DNA of 64,000 nt from Acuticoccus sp. MNP-M23 (GTDB lineage: Bacteria > Pseudomonadota > Alphaproteobacteria > Rhizobiales > Amorphaceae). Below are positions 56,902-64,000 of the stretch, piece by piece. The notes beneath the pieces were generated by a model. It saw only the letters and a program-made list of their open reading frames with translations, did not search any database and was not told where the DNA came from. The stretch spans positions 3,340,501 to 3,404,500 of the forward strand of contig NZ_CP133480.1 of the NCBI RefSeq assembly GCF_031195445.1, given 5' to 3'. Position numbers and translations under genes: made by a program. Positions within the stretch are counted from its first letter, which is position 1, and each line of letters begins with the position of its first letter.

Positions 56902-58629
56902 CTAGTTCAATTTCTCTTCGAAAGCGCGGTCCACGGCGTGAATTTCCTCCAGCAGGGAGGGATCGTGGATGATCTCGTTGGGACCGCTCTGGCTCAGACT
57001 GCGCCCGTCGTAAACGTCGAATGGCATCACGTCGGCCAGAGTATAACCCCAGTCACGCCTGATCTCGCCAACCAGATCACGGTTTTCCATAAGGTCCTGG
57101 AGGGCGATGACCTTCACCCGGCCATCGAACCCGTCGAGGAAGCGCAGAACTCGCTGCGCATAGGCCAGATACATGCTCACGGCAACGTCTGAGTTGGTGA
57201 AGAAGATGCCGTTGGCCTTGGGCGCGATATTCTTCGTGAGGTCAGCTGCGGCTCGCTTTTTGAGCGAGTGTACGCACTCGATGCATGGGCGGTAGATGTA
57301 AAGGAGCGAAAGGTCCGGAAACACGGAGTGCCATTCCGGCAGGAACAGGCAGACCCGCGGATCCTTGAAGCCCCAGGCCCCATGCACCGATTTACGGGCC
57401 CCGTACTGCATCATGAACCGCCAGTCCCGCGGGGTCAGGATCGGCGGAAAATCGGCGGCGGCCTGCCAGCTCTGGCCACTCTGGCCCAGCAGCGTGTCGT
57501 GGAAGGCAATGATGTCCACGTCTTCGTAGTGGCCGTAGGGGTTGGACTTCTTGGCGCCAAGCAGCTTGTCGCCCACATGCAGCCCGGCATCGGCCAGAAT
57601 GTTGGTGGTCATCGAGGTGCCGCTGCGGTGGAACCCGCCGACGATCAGCGGGGCGCTGTATTGCGGCCGGCCGCGGTCGCCGAGAATGCGGCGGTTGCGC
57701 GGCGGCACATGCGGCACGGCGGGTTTGGCGTGAACCGATTCTGCTCGCGTCTGGTGGCCGATCCGCCCCTCGGCATACCCGGACCGCACGAAATGGCCGA
57801 CGCGCTCCCGGCGCGTCAGATCCGCCATCTCGGGATAAAGGTTGGCGTAATAGTCGGCGTCGAACGTCGGCGGATCCTGCGTACGCAGGTAGTCCGGTGT
57901 CATGACGTACGCTTCCAGCGGGGTCTGCCGGTCCCGGATCGGGGCACGCTTGTCGCCCCAGATTGCCTCAAGGGCAGCGTTGGGGTGCCGGCCCTCCGCG
58001 GCGCCGTGCTTGAGATATTGCGTGAGCGGTTCCTGCCTGCGGTCCCGGAGCGCCCCGTAGCGCTGGAGATACCAGGTGGGATCGAAGGCGGGGATCGCCT
58101 TCTTGCCGGTCCGCCATCCGGTGGTGAGGTAGTGGGTGAGTGGATCCACCTCCAACGCCACAACGTCCGGATTCTGGCACAGATACCAGACCGGCTTGAA
58201 CAGGAGGTGCGGCTCCATTCCCTCCTGCCAGCCGATGTCGAGATAGTGCAGGAGCGGGTTGTGGCCGGACGACGGACCGATGCCGTAGAGCGTTTCGTAG
58301 CGGCGGCTGTCGAACAGCGGGTGCGGGCTCCGATGCTCCCGCCATCCGTCCGTCAGATAATGGGTGAGGGGGTCCACTTTGGCGTCTGCCACATCCTGGT
58401 TGTTGGTCAGATACCAGGACGAATCGAACAGCGGATGCGGCTGGCGCCGTTCCTTCCAGCCATCACGCACATAATGCAGACGCGGATCGGCGCCGGCGGA
58501 CGCCACGTCGGTGTGATTTTCGAGATAGAAGGCGTTGTCGAAGAGCGGCGCGAACAGCGCAATGCGCTCGTCCTCTCCAGGAAAGACGTGAGGTTTTTTC
58601 GGTTTTCTGAAGAGCCGTGTCAGAGCCAC
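56902..58629 (-). CDS. Sulfotransferase with N-terminal FD-x2-WYL/DPL-HYL repeats
   Basis: A 575-aa protein in two parts. Residues about 27-215 hold five or six degenerate repeats of 35-37 aa, with an F-D-x2-W-Y-L phase, N-x-D-V, D-P-L-x-H-Y-L and G-W-R-E-x-R-x-P-H-P elements; such repeats occur beside glycosyltransferases in rhizobia and related bacteria. The C-terminal part (about 325-560) is a P-loop sulfotransferase: VGGFHRSGTSM (the 5'-phosphosulfate loop, about 330-342) and YIYRPCIECVHSLKKRA (3'-phosphate region). It would add sulfate to a surface sugar. ATG 58629 is the natural start. Confidence 0.8.
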   Translation of the reverse strand: MALTRLFRKPKKPHVFPGEDERIALFAPLFDNAFYLENHTDVASAGADPRLHYVRDGWKERRQPHPLFDSSWYLTNNQDVADAKVDPLTHYLTDGWREHRSPHPLFDSRRYETLYGIGPSSGHNPLLHYLDIGWQEGMEPHLLFKPVWYLCQNPDVVALEVDPLTHYLTTGWRTGKKAIPAFDPTWYLQRYGALRDRRQEPLTQYLKHGAAEGRHPNAALEAIWGDKRAPIRDRQTPLEAYVMTPDYLRTQDPPTFDADYYANLYPEMADLTRRERVGHFVRSGYAEGRIGHQTRAESVHAKPAVPHVPPRNRRILGDRGRPQYSAPLIVGGFHRSGTSMTTNILADAGLHVGDKLLGAKKSNPYGHYEDVDIIAFHDTLLGQSGQSWQAAADFPPILTPRDWRFMMQYGARKSVHGAWGFKDPRVCLFLPEWHSVFPDLSLLYIYRPCIECVHSLKKRAAADLTKNIAPKANGIFFTNSDVAVSMYLAYAQRVLRFLDGFDGRVKVIALQDLMENRDLVGEIRRDWGYTLADVMPFDVYDGRSLSQSGPNEIIHDPSLLEEIHAVDRAFEEKLN

Positions 58630-58711
58630 ACCTTCGGACTTTCCTGTCGATTGCCTGCCTCGTTAGTTCGTGCGTCTGATTGTTGCAACCGCACGGGGGA
58701 TTCCGACTCCG

Positions 58712-59530
58712 TCAGGCAACACCTGACGGTCGGTCACAAAATACCATCTTGTTGTTGAATGAAGCTGTCAGAGAGGCGCCGCCAAGTTCATTCAGCGAAA
58801 GCGTCTCGTCCCGGTGCTCACCCACCCGCAGTGTGTAACCGTGGTCCGACAGCAACTCGAAGACCGCCTTGGGCGTTGCGCCGAATTCCACCATCCGTTT
58901 GTGCAGTTCGATGGCGAGGGAGGGGCCGGTCTTCAGGATCTCTTCCATTCCCTTCAGCACATTGAGCTCGAACCCCTCCACATCGATCTTGATCACGGTG
59001 GGGGCGAGAGCCTTGAAATAGTCGTCGATGCGGATGACGGGAACGGTCAGGCCCTCGTCGTGATCGCCAATCCCTGTGGACGGCCGTCCCGCCACCGGCA
59101 TCGTGACCAGCGCCGGCGAATCACCGGCTGCCGCGCAGAGGGCGGTCACGTTGGTGTACTCGTTCAGTTCAGCATTGGCGCGGATGACGCCGACCATGAA
59201 CTCCTGCGCTTCCACCGCATAGACCTTGTGCGCAACCCCGGCGGCCACCATGGAAAAATATCCAAGGTTTGCGCCGATATCGAGGAACACGCTGTCCGGT
59301 TTGAGGGCGTTGAGAAAGAACTTCGTCGCGCCCGCTTCGTGGATCCTGCCGTCTTCATAACGGGGGATGAAAAAGCGCCGCGTTCCGGCCGTCGGCATTC
59401 CGAAGCGAATCGCCCGGCCGTCCACCGTCATGGTAAAGACAGGCGTTTCGTTAGAGCCGCGCCGCCTTGACCGCGCCCTGCCTTCGGAAGCCTGCTGGGA
59501 CGATGGCTTGAGAAATTTGAGGAGGTTCAT
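58712..59530 (-). CDS. FkbM-family SAM-dependent methyltransferase
   Basis: A 272-aa FkbM-type O-methyltransferase acting probably on a sugar in the surface glycan. The SAM motif I is DIGANLGYFSMVAAG; later elements are VYAVEAQEF (motif II acidic residue) and IKIDVEGFELNVLKGM, typical for FkbM. An R/K-rich N-terminus of about 35 residues precedes the domain. ATG 59530 is chosen; the frame stays open far upstream into the dehydratase gene (to 61498), but that is a shadow. It is divergent from the sugar-acid operon across about 180 bp. Confidence 0.85.
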   Translation of the reverse strand: MNLLKFLKPSSQQASEGRARSRRRGSNETPVFTMTVDGRAIRFGMPTAGTRRFFIPRYEDGRIHEAGATKFFLNALKPDSVFLDIGANLGYFSMVAAGVAHKVYAVEAQEFMVGVIRANAELNEYTNVTALCAAAGDSPALVTMPVAGRPSTGIGDHDEGLTVPVIRIDDYFKALAPTVIKIDVEGFELNVLKGMEEILKTGPSLAIELHKRMVEFGATPKAVFELLSDHGYTLRVGEHRDETLSLNELGGASLTASFNNKMVFCDRPSGVA

Positions 59531-59713
59531 GCGCACTCGACTTCTGTCTGCGGTCCTGGGGTCTGGAAACCCGGAACTCTTGCCGGGGTCACTCTTTGCC
59601 GGGAATATGTCCCTGAAACCGGCCGTGAAGGCCAGTGCGATTTTCGCAACCCGCATGAACCGCCTTGAAGCGGAACCGGCAAGGCAGTAACGGATCGGGG
59701 TGGAGGTGCCTCG

Positions 59714-61501
59714 ATGTTCGAAAAAGAAAAACTCAGAAGCCGTCAATGGTTTGACGACCAGTCCGATCCGTCGGCGACTGCGCTCTATCTGGAGCGGTAC
59801 CTCAATTACGGGATCACCCGCGAGGAGCTTCAGTCCGGCAAGCCGATCATCGGCATCGCGCAGACCGGGTCCGACCTGTCGCCCTGCAACCGGCCCCACG
59901 TCGAGCTTGCCAAGCGTGTGCGCGAAGGCATCCGTGAAGCCGGCGGCATCGCCATCGAATTTCCGACGCACCCCATCCAGGAAACCGGCAAGCGCCCCAC
60001 CGCCGCGCTCGACCGCAACCTTGCCTACCTCTCGCTGGTGGAAGTCCTGCAGGGCTATCCGCTCGACGGTGTCGTCCTCACCATCGGTTGCGACAAGACC
60101 ATGCCGGCCTGCCTGATGGCCGCCGCAACCGTCGACATTCCGGCAATTGCCTTCTCCGGCGGGCCGATGCTGAACGGCTGGTACAAGGGCAAGCGCACAG
60201 GCGCCGGCACCATCGTGTGGGAAGCGCGCCGCCTTCTCGCCGGCGGCGAGATCGACTACGACGGCTTCCTCGACCTCGTCGCCTCCGGCTCCCCGTCGCC
60301 CGGCTACTGCAACACCATGGGCACGGCGACCACCATGAACTCGCTCGCCGAAGCGCTCGGCATGAGCCTGCCGGGTTCGGCCGCGATCCCCGCGCCCCAC
60401 AAGGAGCGCGCGGCCTGCGCCTACCGCACCGGCCTTCGCATCGTCGACATGGTGAAGGAGGACGTGAAGCCGTCCGACATTCTCACCCGTGAGGCGTTCG
60501 AGAACGCGATCATCATCAACTCGGCCATCGGTGGTTCCACCAACGCGCCGATCCACATCAACGCCATCGCGTCCCTCGTCGGCGTCGACCTCTCCATCGA
60601 CGACTGGGAGACGCACGGCCTCGAAATCCCGCTTCTGGTGAACCTCCAGCCGGCCGGCGCTTATCTGGGCGAAGACTATCACCACGCCGGCGGCGTCCCC
60701 GCAGTGGTTGCCGAGCTGATGAAGCACGGCAAGGTCCACGAAGGCGCGATGACGGTGAACGGCAAGACGATGGGCGACAACTGCCGGGATACCGAGATCC
60801 TCGATGCCGACGTCATCCGCACGTTTGAGACCGCGCTGAAGAAGACCGCCGGCTTCAAGGTGATGCGCGGCAACCTGTTCGATTCCTCGGTGATGAAGCT
60901 GTCCGTCATCAGCCCGCAGTTCCGCGAGCGCTACCTTTCCAACGAAGGCGATCTGGACGCCTTCGAAGGCCGTGCCATCGTGTTCGACGGGCCGGAGGAC
61001 TACCACCACCGGATCGACGATCCCTCGCTCGACATCGACGACAGCTGCATTCTCTTCATGCGCGGCACCGGGCCGATCGGCTACCCCGGCGGCGCCGAAG
61101 TCGTGAACATGCGCGCGCCCGACTACCTCATCAAGAAGGGCGTGATGGAGCTGCCGTGCGTGGGTGACGGGCGCCAGTCCGGTACGTCGGGCACCCCGGC
61201 CATCCTCAACGCGTCGCCGGAAGCGGCGGCCGGCGGCAACCTTGCTCTCCTGAAAACCGGCGACCGGGTCCGCATGGACATCGGCAAGGGCCGCGCCGAC
61301 ATCCTCATCTCCGACGAGGAGATGGCGGAGCGGCGCAAGGCGCTGGAAGCGGACGGCGGCTACAAGTACCCCGAGAGCCAGACGCCCTGGCAGGAGATCC
61401 AGCGCGGCTGCGTCGACCAGTTTGACAAGGGCATGGTCCTGAAGCCGTCGGTCAAATACAAGAAGACCGCGCGCTCCTTCGTGCCGCGCCACAGCCACTG
61501 A
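59714..61501 (+). CDS. IlvD/Edd-family sugar-acid dehydratase (arabinonate/galactonate type)
   Basis: A 595-aa [Fe-S] dehydratase of the IlvD/Edd superfamily that turns an aldonate into its 2-keto-3-deoxy acid. Cluster cysteines are in [19 protein letters not shown] and [14 protein letters not shown] and the C-terminal [21 protein letters not shown] are active-site regions. The pattern is closest to sugar-acid dehydratases (L-arabinonate, D-fuconate or D-galactonate type) rather than the branched-chain enzyme, and the downstream kinase and aldolase support a DeLey-Doudoroff route. GGAGG lies seven bases before ATG 59714. The stop overlaps dgoK by one base. Confidence 0.9.
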   Translation: MFEKEKLRSRQWFDDQSDPSATALYLERYLNYGITREELQSGKPIIGIAQTGSDLSPCNRPHVELAKRVREGIREAGGIAIEFPTHPIQETGKRPTAALDRNLAYLSLVEVLQGYPLDGVVLTIGCDKTMPACLMAAATVDIPAIAFSGGPMLNGWYKGKRTGAGTIVWEARRLLAGGEIDYDGFLDLVASGSPSPGYCNTMGTATTMNSLAEALGMSLPGSAAIPAPHKERAACAYRTGLRIVDMVKEDVKPSDILTREAFENAIIINSAIGGSTNAPIHINAIASLVGVDLSIDDWETHGLEIPLLVNLQPAGAYLGEDYHHAGGVPAVVAELMKHGKVHEGAMTVNGKTMGDNCRDTEILDADVIRTFETALKKTAGFKVMRGNLFDSSVMKLSVISPQFRERYLSNEGDLDAFEGRAIVFDGPEDYHHRIDDPSLDIDDSCILFMRGTGPIGYPGGAEVVNMRAPDYLIKKGVMELPCVGDGRQSGTSGTPAILNASPEAAAGGNLALLKTGDRVRMDIGKGRADILISDEEMAERRKALEADGGYKYPESQTPWQEIQRGCVDQFDKGMVLKPSVKYKKTARSFVPRHSH

Positions 61502-62406
61502 TGCTGATCGGCGTCGATTGGGGCACCTCCCGGCTGCGCGCGTATCTGATCGACGGCGACGGCAAGGCGGTGGATTCCATCACCGCCGACAAGGGCCTGA
61601 TGCGCGTTCCGGCCGGCGGTTTCGAGGCGGTGCTGGCTGAAACCATCGCGCCCTGGCGCGATGCAGCGCCGGATGCACCGATCCTGATGGCGGGCATGGT
61701 CGGCAGCCGTCAGGGCTGGGAAGAGGTGCCTTACGTGGGGCTGCCGGCAACGGTGGACGACCTTGCCGCCGGCACCCTCGCGCTCGACGCGCCCACGCTC
61801 GGAAATGATGTTGCCATCGTTCCGGGGGTGGCAGCGGCGAAGGCGTCCGACTGGGCCGACGTCATGCGCGGGGAGGAGACCGAGATTTTCGGCGTTCTCG
61901 CCGCGCGCGGCGAGCGGTCCGCCACGTTCGTCCTGCCGGGCAGCCATTCAAAGTGGGTGACGGTGGAAAATGGCGCCATCACCGATTTCCGCACCTACAT
62001 GACCGGCGAGCTGTTCGAGGCTTTGTCCAGGCACACGATCCTTGCGAAAATGATGGAGAAGGACGGCGGCGATCCGCGCGCGTTTCGCCGCGGCCTCGAA
62101 GCGGCAAGCGAGCTTGGTGCGCCCGGCGAACTGATGCAGCGCTTCTTCAACATCCGCGCCGAAACGCTGTTTGGCCGCCTTGCGCCAGAAGACGGCGCGG
62201 CATTCCTGTCCGGTCTGCTGATCGGCGCCGAAGTGGCAACGGCAGCGCACGGGCTGACGCGGGTCGTCGTGGTTGGTGCGGCGGACCTTGCGGCGCGCTA
62301 TGCGGACGCGCTGGGTGCCTTCGGCATCGAGGCGGAGCGCGCCGAAGCCAGCGCCGCCGCGCTCGGTCTGTCCACCATCGCCCGGCGCAGGGTGCGCGTG
62401 CATTGA
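61501..62406 (+). CDS. dgoK: 2-dehydro-3-deoxygalactonokinase
   Basis: A 301-aa sugar kinase phosphorylating 2-keto-3-deoxygalactonate at O-6 in the DeLey-Doudoroff pathway. The opening LIGVDWGTSRLRAYL is diagnostic of DgoK; GMVGSRQGWEEVPYV, GEETEIFGVLA and LPGSHSKWVTVENG complete the family picture. The length is correct (about 290-310). The ATG shares a base with the dehydratase TGA. It is followed by an aldolase and a PfkB-type kinase, so the operon holds two kinases that could act on related substrates. Confidence 0.92.
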   Translation: MLIGVDWGTSRLRAYLIDGDGKAVDSITADKGLMRVPAGGFEAVLAETIAPWRDAAPDAPILMAGMVGSRQGWEEVPYVGLPATVDDLAAGTLALDAPTLGNDVAIVPGVAAAKASDWADVMRGEETEIFGVLAARGERSATFVLPGSHSKWVTVENGAITDFRTYMTGELFEALSRHTILAKMMEKDGGDPRAFRRGLEAASELGAPGELMQRFFNIRAETLFGRLAPEDGAAFLSGLLIGAEVATAAHGLTRVVVVGAADLAARYADALGAFGIEAERAEASAAALGLSTIARRRVRVH

Positions 62407-62493
62407 TGCGCGCCTGCTGCCCGGCGGCATCGCCGCGTTGACGGCGCTGCCGCTTTGGGCGAGACCGCCCATGTTACCCAAGGAGAGCCCACG

Positions 62494-63129
62494 ATGACGC
62501 TTGATGATGCCATTGCCAAACTGCCGCTGATTGCGGTGCTGCGCGGCATCTCCCCGGAAGAGGCCGAGCCGGTGGGCGAGGTGCTTCTTGGCGCGGGGTT
62601 CCCCGTGATGGAAGTGCCGCTGAATTCGCCGAAGCCCTACCGCTCCATCCGCATTCAGGCGGAGAAATTCGGCGCCGACGCCATTGTGGGCGCGGGCACC
62701 GTCCTTCAGGCGGAGCAGGTGTCAAGGGTGGCCGACTGCGGCGGCAGGATCATCGTTTCGCCGAACCTCAACGAAGAGGTTGTGCGCGCCACCAAGCGCT
62801 GCGGGCTGATTTCGGTGCCGGGCGTGTTCACCCCGTCAGAAGCCTTCCGCGCGCTTGATGCCGGCGCCGACGGGCTGAAGCTTTTCCCCGGTGACGGCAT
62901 GTCGCCCGCCGTGGTGAAGGCGATGCGCGCAGTGCTGCCCAAGGGCACGCGCCTGTTCGTGACCGGCGGCGTCAGCCTCGGCAACATTGCCGACTGGATG
63001 AAGGGCGGCGTGGACGGTCTCGGCATCGGCTCGGCGCTCTACAAGCCCGGCAAATCGGTTGACGCCATTGCCGCCGACGCGAACGCCTTCTGCGAGGCGA
63101 CCGTCAGCGCCCGCGCCACAGCCAAGTGA
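62494..63129 (+). CDS. dgoA: 2-dehydro-3-deoxy-6-phosphogalactonate aldolase
   Basis: A 211-aa class I aldolase of the KDPG/KHG family, splitting KDPGal to pyruvate and glyceraldehyde 3-phosphate. The N-terminal LPLIAVLRGISPEEAEPVGE contains the conserved Arg and Glu; GADAIVGAGTV, the FTPSEAFRALDAGADGLKLFPG segment with the Schiff-base Lys (KLFPG), and VTGGVSLGN are catalytic regions. ATG 62494 has GGAG eight bases before it, so the frame to 62455 is rejected. It follows dgoK by 87 bp. Confidence 0.92.
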   Translation: MTLDDAIAKLPLIAVLRGISPEEAEPVGEVLLGAGFPVMEVPLNSPKPYRSIRIQAEKFGADAIVGAGTVLQAEQVSRVADCGGRIIVSPNLNEEVVRATKRCGLISVPGVFTPSEAFRALDAGADGLKLFPGDGMSPAVVKAMRAVLPKGTRLFVTGGVSLGNIADWMKGGVDGLGIGSALYKPGKSVDAIAADANAFCEATVSARATAK

Positions 63130-63140
63130 ACCAGCGGCCG

Positions 63141-64000
63141 ATGGATATTGTTGCCCTTGGGGAACCGCTGATCGAGTTCAACCACATCGAGGGGAGCAAC
63201 TGGCTCCAGGGCCATGGCGGCGATACCTCGAACGTGGCCATTGCCGCAGCCCGGCAGGGGGCGCGCACGGCAATGATTGCGGCCATCGGCGCCGACGAGT
63301 TCGGGGACAGCCTGATGGGCCTGTGGGCCACCGAGGGCGTCTCGTCTGCGCATGTGACGCGGGACCCCGTGGCGCCCACCGGCCTTTATTTCGTCCACCA
63401 CGACGAGAAGGGCCACCGCTTTACCTACTTGCGCAAGGGTTCGGCCGCCAGCCGGATGCGGCCGGCGGATCTGCCGCTGGAGGCCATCCGGTCGGCCAGC
63501 ATCCTGCACCTGTCCGGCATCAGCATGGCGATTTCCGAATCGGCTTGCGACGCGTGTTTCGCCGCCATGAAAGTGGCGCGCGAGGCGGGGGTGACGGTCT
63601 CCATCGACACCAACCTGCGCACGCTGCTGTGGCCGGTGGACCGCGCCCGCGCCGTCATCCACGAGGCAATGCGGATGGCTGACATTGCGCTTCCCGGCAT
63701 GGACGATGCACGGCTCCTGTGCGGTCTTGAAGAGCCGCGCGAAATAATCGACTTTTACGCAAGCCTCGGGCCGCGCATCGTTGCGCTGACCCTCGGCGAA
63801 GCCGGCGCGCTGATTGGCGAGAGCGGCGCCTTGCACCAGATCGCATCACGCCCGGCAAAGCTGGTGGATGCCAGCGGAGCGGGGGACTGTTTCGACGGCG
63901 CGTTCCTTGCCAGACTGTCCGCTGGAGACAGTGTGACGGACGCGGCAACCTACGCCACGGCCGCCGCATCGCTCTCGGTGGAAGGGTATGGGGCGATTGC
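63141..64000 (+). CDS. PfkB-family sugar kinase, KdgK-like (3' end outside window)
   Basis: The first 286 codons of a ribokinase-type carbohydrate kinase. VALGEPLIEF opens the fold, GGDTSNVAIAAARQG is the PfkB signature 1, YFVHHDEKGHRFTYLRKGSA is like KDG kinases, and DASGAGDCFDGAFLA is signature 2 with the catalytic Asp. It likely phosphorylates 2-keto-3-deoxygluconate or a near analogue. ATG 63141 is chosen; a GTG at 63126 overlaps the aldolase stop (GTGA). The frame is still open at the window edge. Having dgoK and a KdgK-like kinase together suggests two converging sugar acids or a division of labour. Confidence 0.86.
   Translation, partial: MDIVALGEPLIEFNHIEGSNWLQGHGGDTSNVAIAAARQGARTAMIAAIGADEFGDSLMGLWATEGVSSAHVTRDPVAPTGLYFVHHDEKGHRFTYLRKGSAASRMRPADLPLEAIRSASILHLSGISMAISESACDACFAAMKVAREAGVTVSIDTNLRTLLWPVDRARAVIHEAMRMADIALPGMDDARLLCGLEEPREIIDFYASLGPRIVALTLGEAGALIGESGALHQIASRPAKLVDASGAGDCFDGAFLARLSAGDSVTDAATYATAAASLSVEGYGAI

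Noticed and set aside
58712-61498. 928-aa open frame on the minus strand running across the dehydratase gene
   Set aside because: Only the first 819 bp (58712-59530) match a family (FkbM). The rest is antisense to the clearly real IlvD/Edd dehydratase and has low-complexity Gly/Arg/Val composition.

Overview
This looks like a high-G+C (roughly two-thirds G+C by eye) alphaproteobacterial chromosome segment, most probably from Hyphomicrobiales (Rhizobiales) or a close relative. The evidence is a phosphatidylcholine synthase (Pcs), a rhizobial-type redox adenylate cyclase (CyaC-like), PrsD/PrsE-type type I secretion, a tripartite tricarboxylate (Tct) transporter and the rpsO-pnp and gatB housekeeping genes. 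No rRNA, tRNA or CRISPR array was recognised. Species-level identity cannot be given.

Layout. 0-7 kb is a catabolic/uptake region: a partial HpcH/HpaI aldolase and a RutA-like flavin monooxygenase diverge from an aminotransferase and GNAT acetyltransferase, followed by a lactonase-like amidohydrolase and, convergently, a Fe3+-type ABC permease and binding protein with no ATPase. 7-13 kb holds rpsD, a cation diffusion facilitator, a MerR regulator diverging from the MFS efflux pump it probably controls, and gatB. 13-17.3 kb has a soluble chemoreceptor with three PAS domains, then a complete IS3-family element (IS407-like) abutting a 5'-deleted fsr (fosmidomycin-resistance) pseudogene. 17.3-28 kb carries the adenylate cyclase, two unknown genes, clpB, pcs, ohr, a frameshifted DUF4396 gene, pdxH, a DnaJ/CbpA-like chaperone and a LysE exporter.

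28-35 kb is a leftward methylmalonyl-CoA mutase locus (mutA, mutB, meaB) with cytidine deaminase, a small unknown gene, a lipoprotein and a pyroglutamyl-peptidase-like gene interleaved; many genes overlap by a few bases, which suggests coupled translation. 35-41 kb has an M20 dipeptidase, a GSCFA protein and the tctCBA operon. 41-44 kb is rpsO-pnp.

44.2-45.4 kb is a distinctly A+T-richer island with a two-gene membrane module whose second protein carries an RNxxxH motif of HEPN ribonucleases. It is followed by a higBA-like toxin-antitoxin pair, a CPA1 antiporter, a ~700-bp noncoding, hairpin-rich tract and a cupin gene. The HEPN module is my best candidate for an undescribed (possibly anti-phage) system.

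48.7-59.5 kb is a leftward surface-glycan/export cluster: FkbM methyltransferase, a repeat-containing sulfotransferase, a coiled-coil protein, an unknown protein, two glycosyltransferases, a KpsS-like capsule protein and the PrsD/PrsE secretion pair. 59.7-64 kb is a rightward sugar-acid operon: IlvD/Edd-type dehydratase, 2-keto-3-deoxygalactonate kinase, KDPGal/KDPG aldolase and a PfkB-type (KdgK-like) kinase that runs off the window.

All calls come from reading the sequence and recalling families; no search or structure prediction was run.
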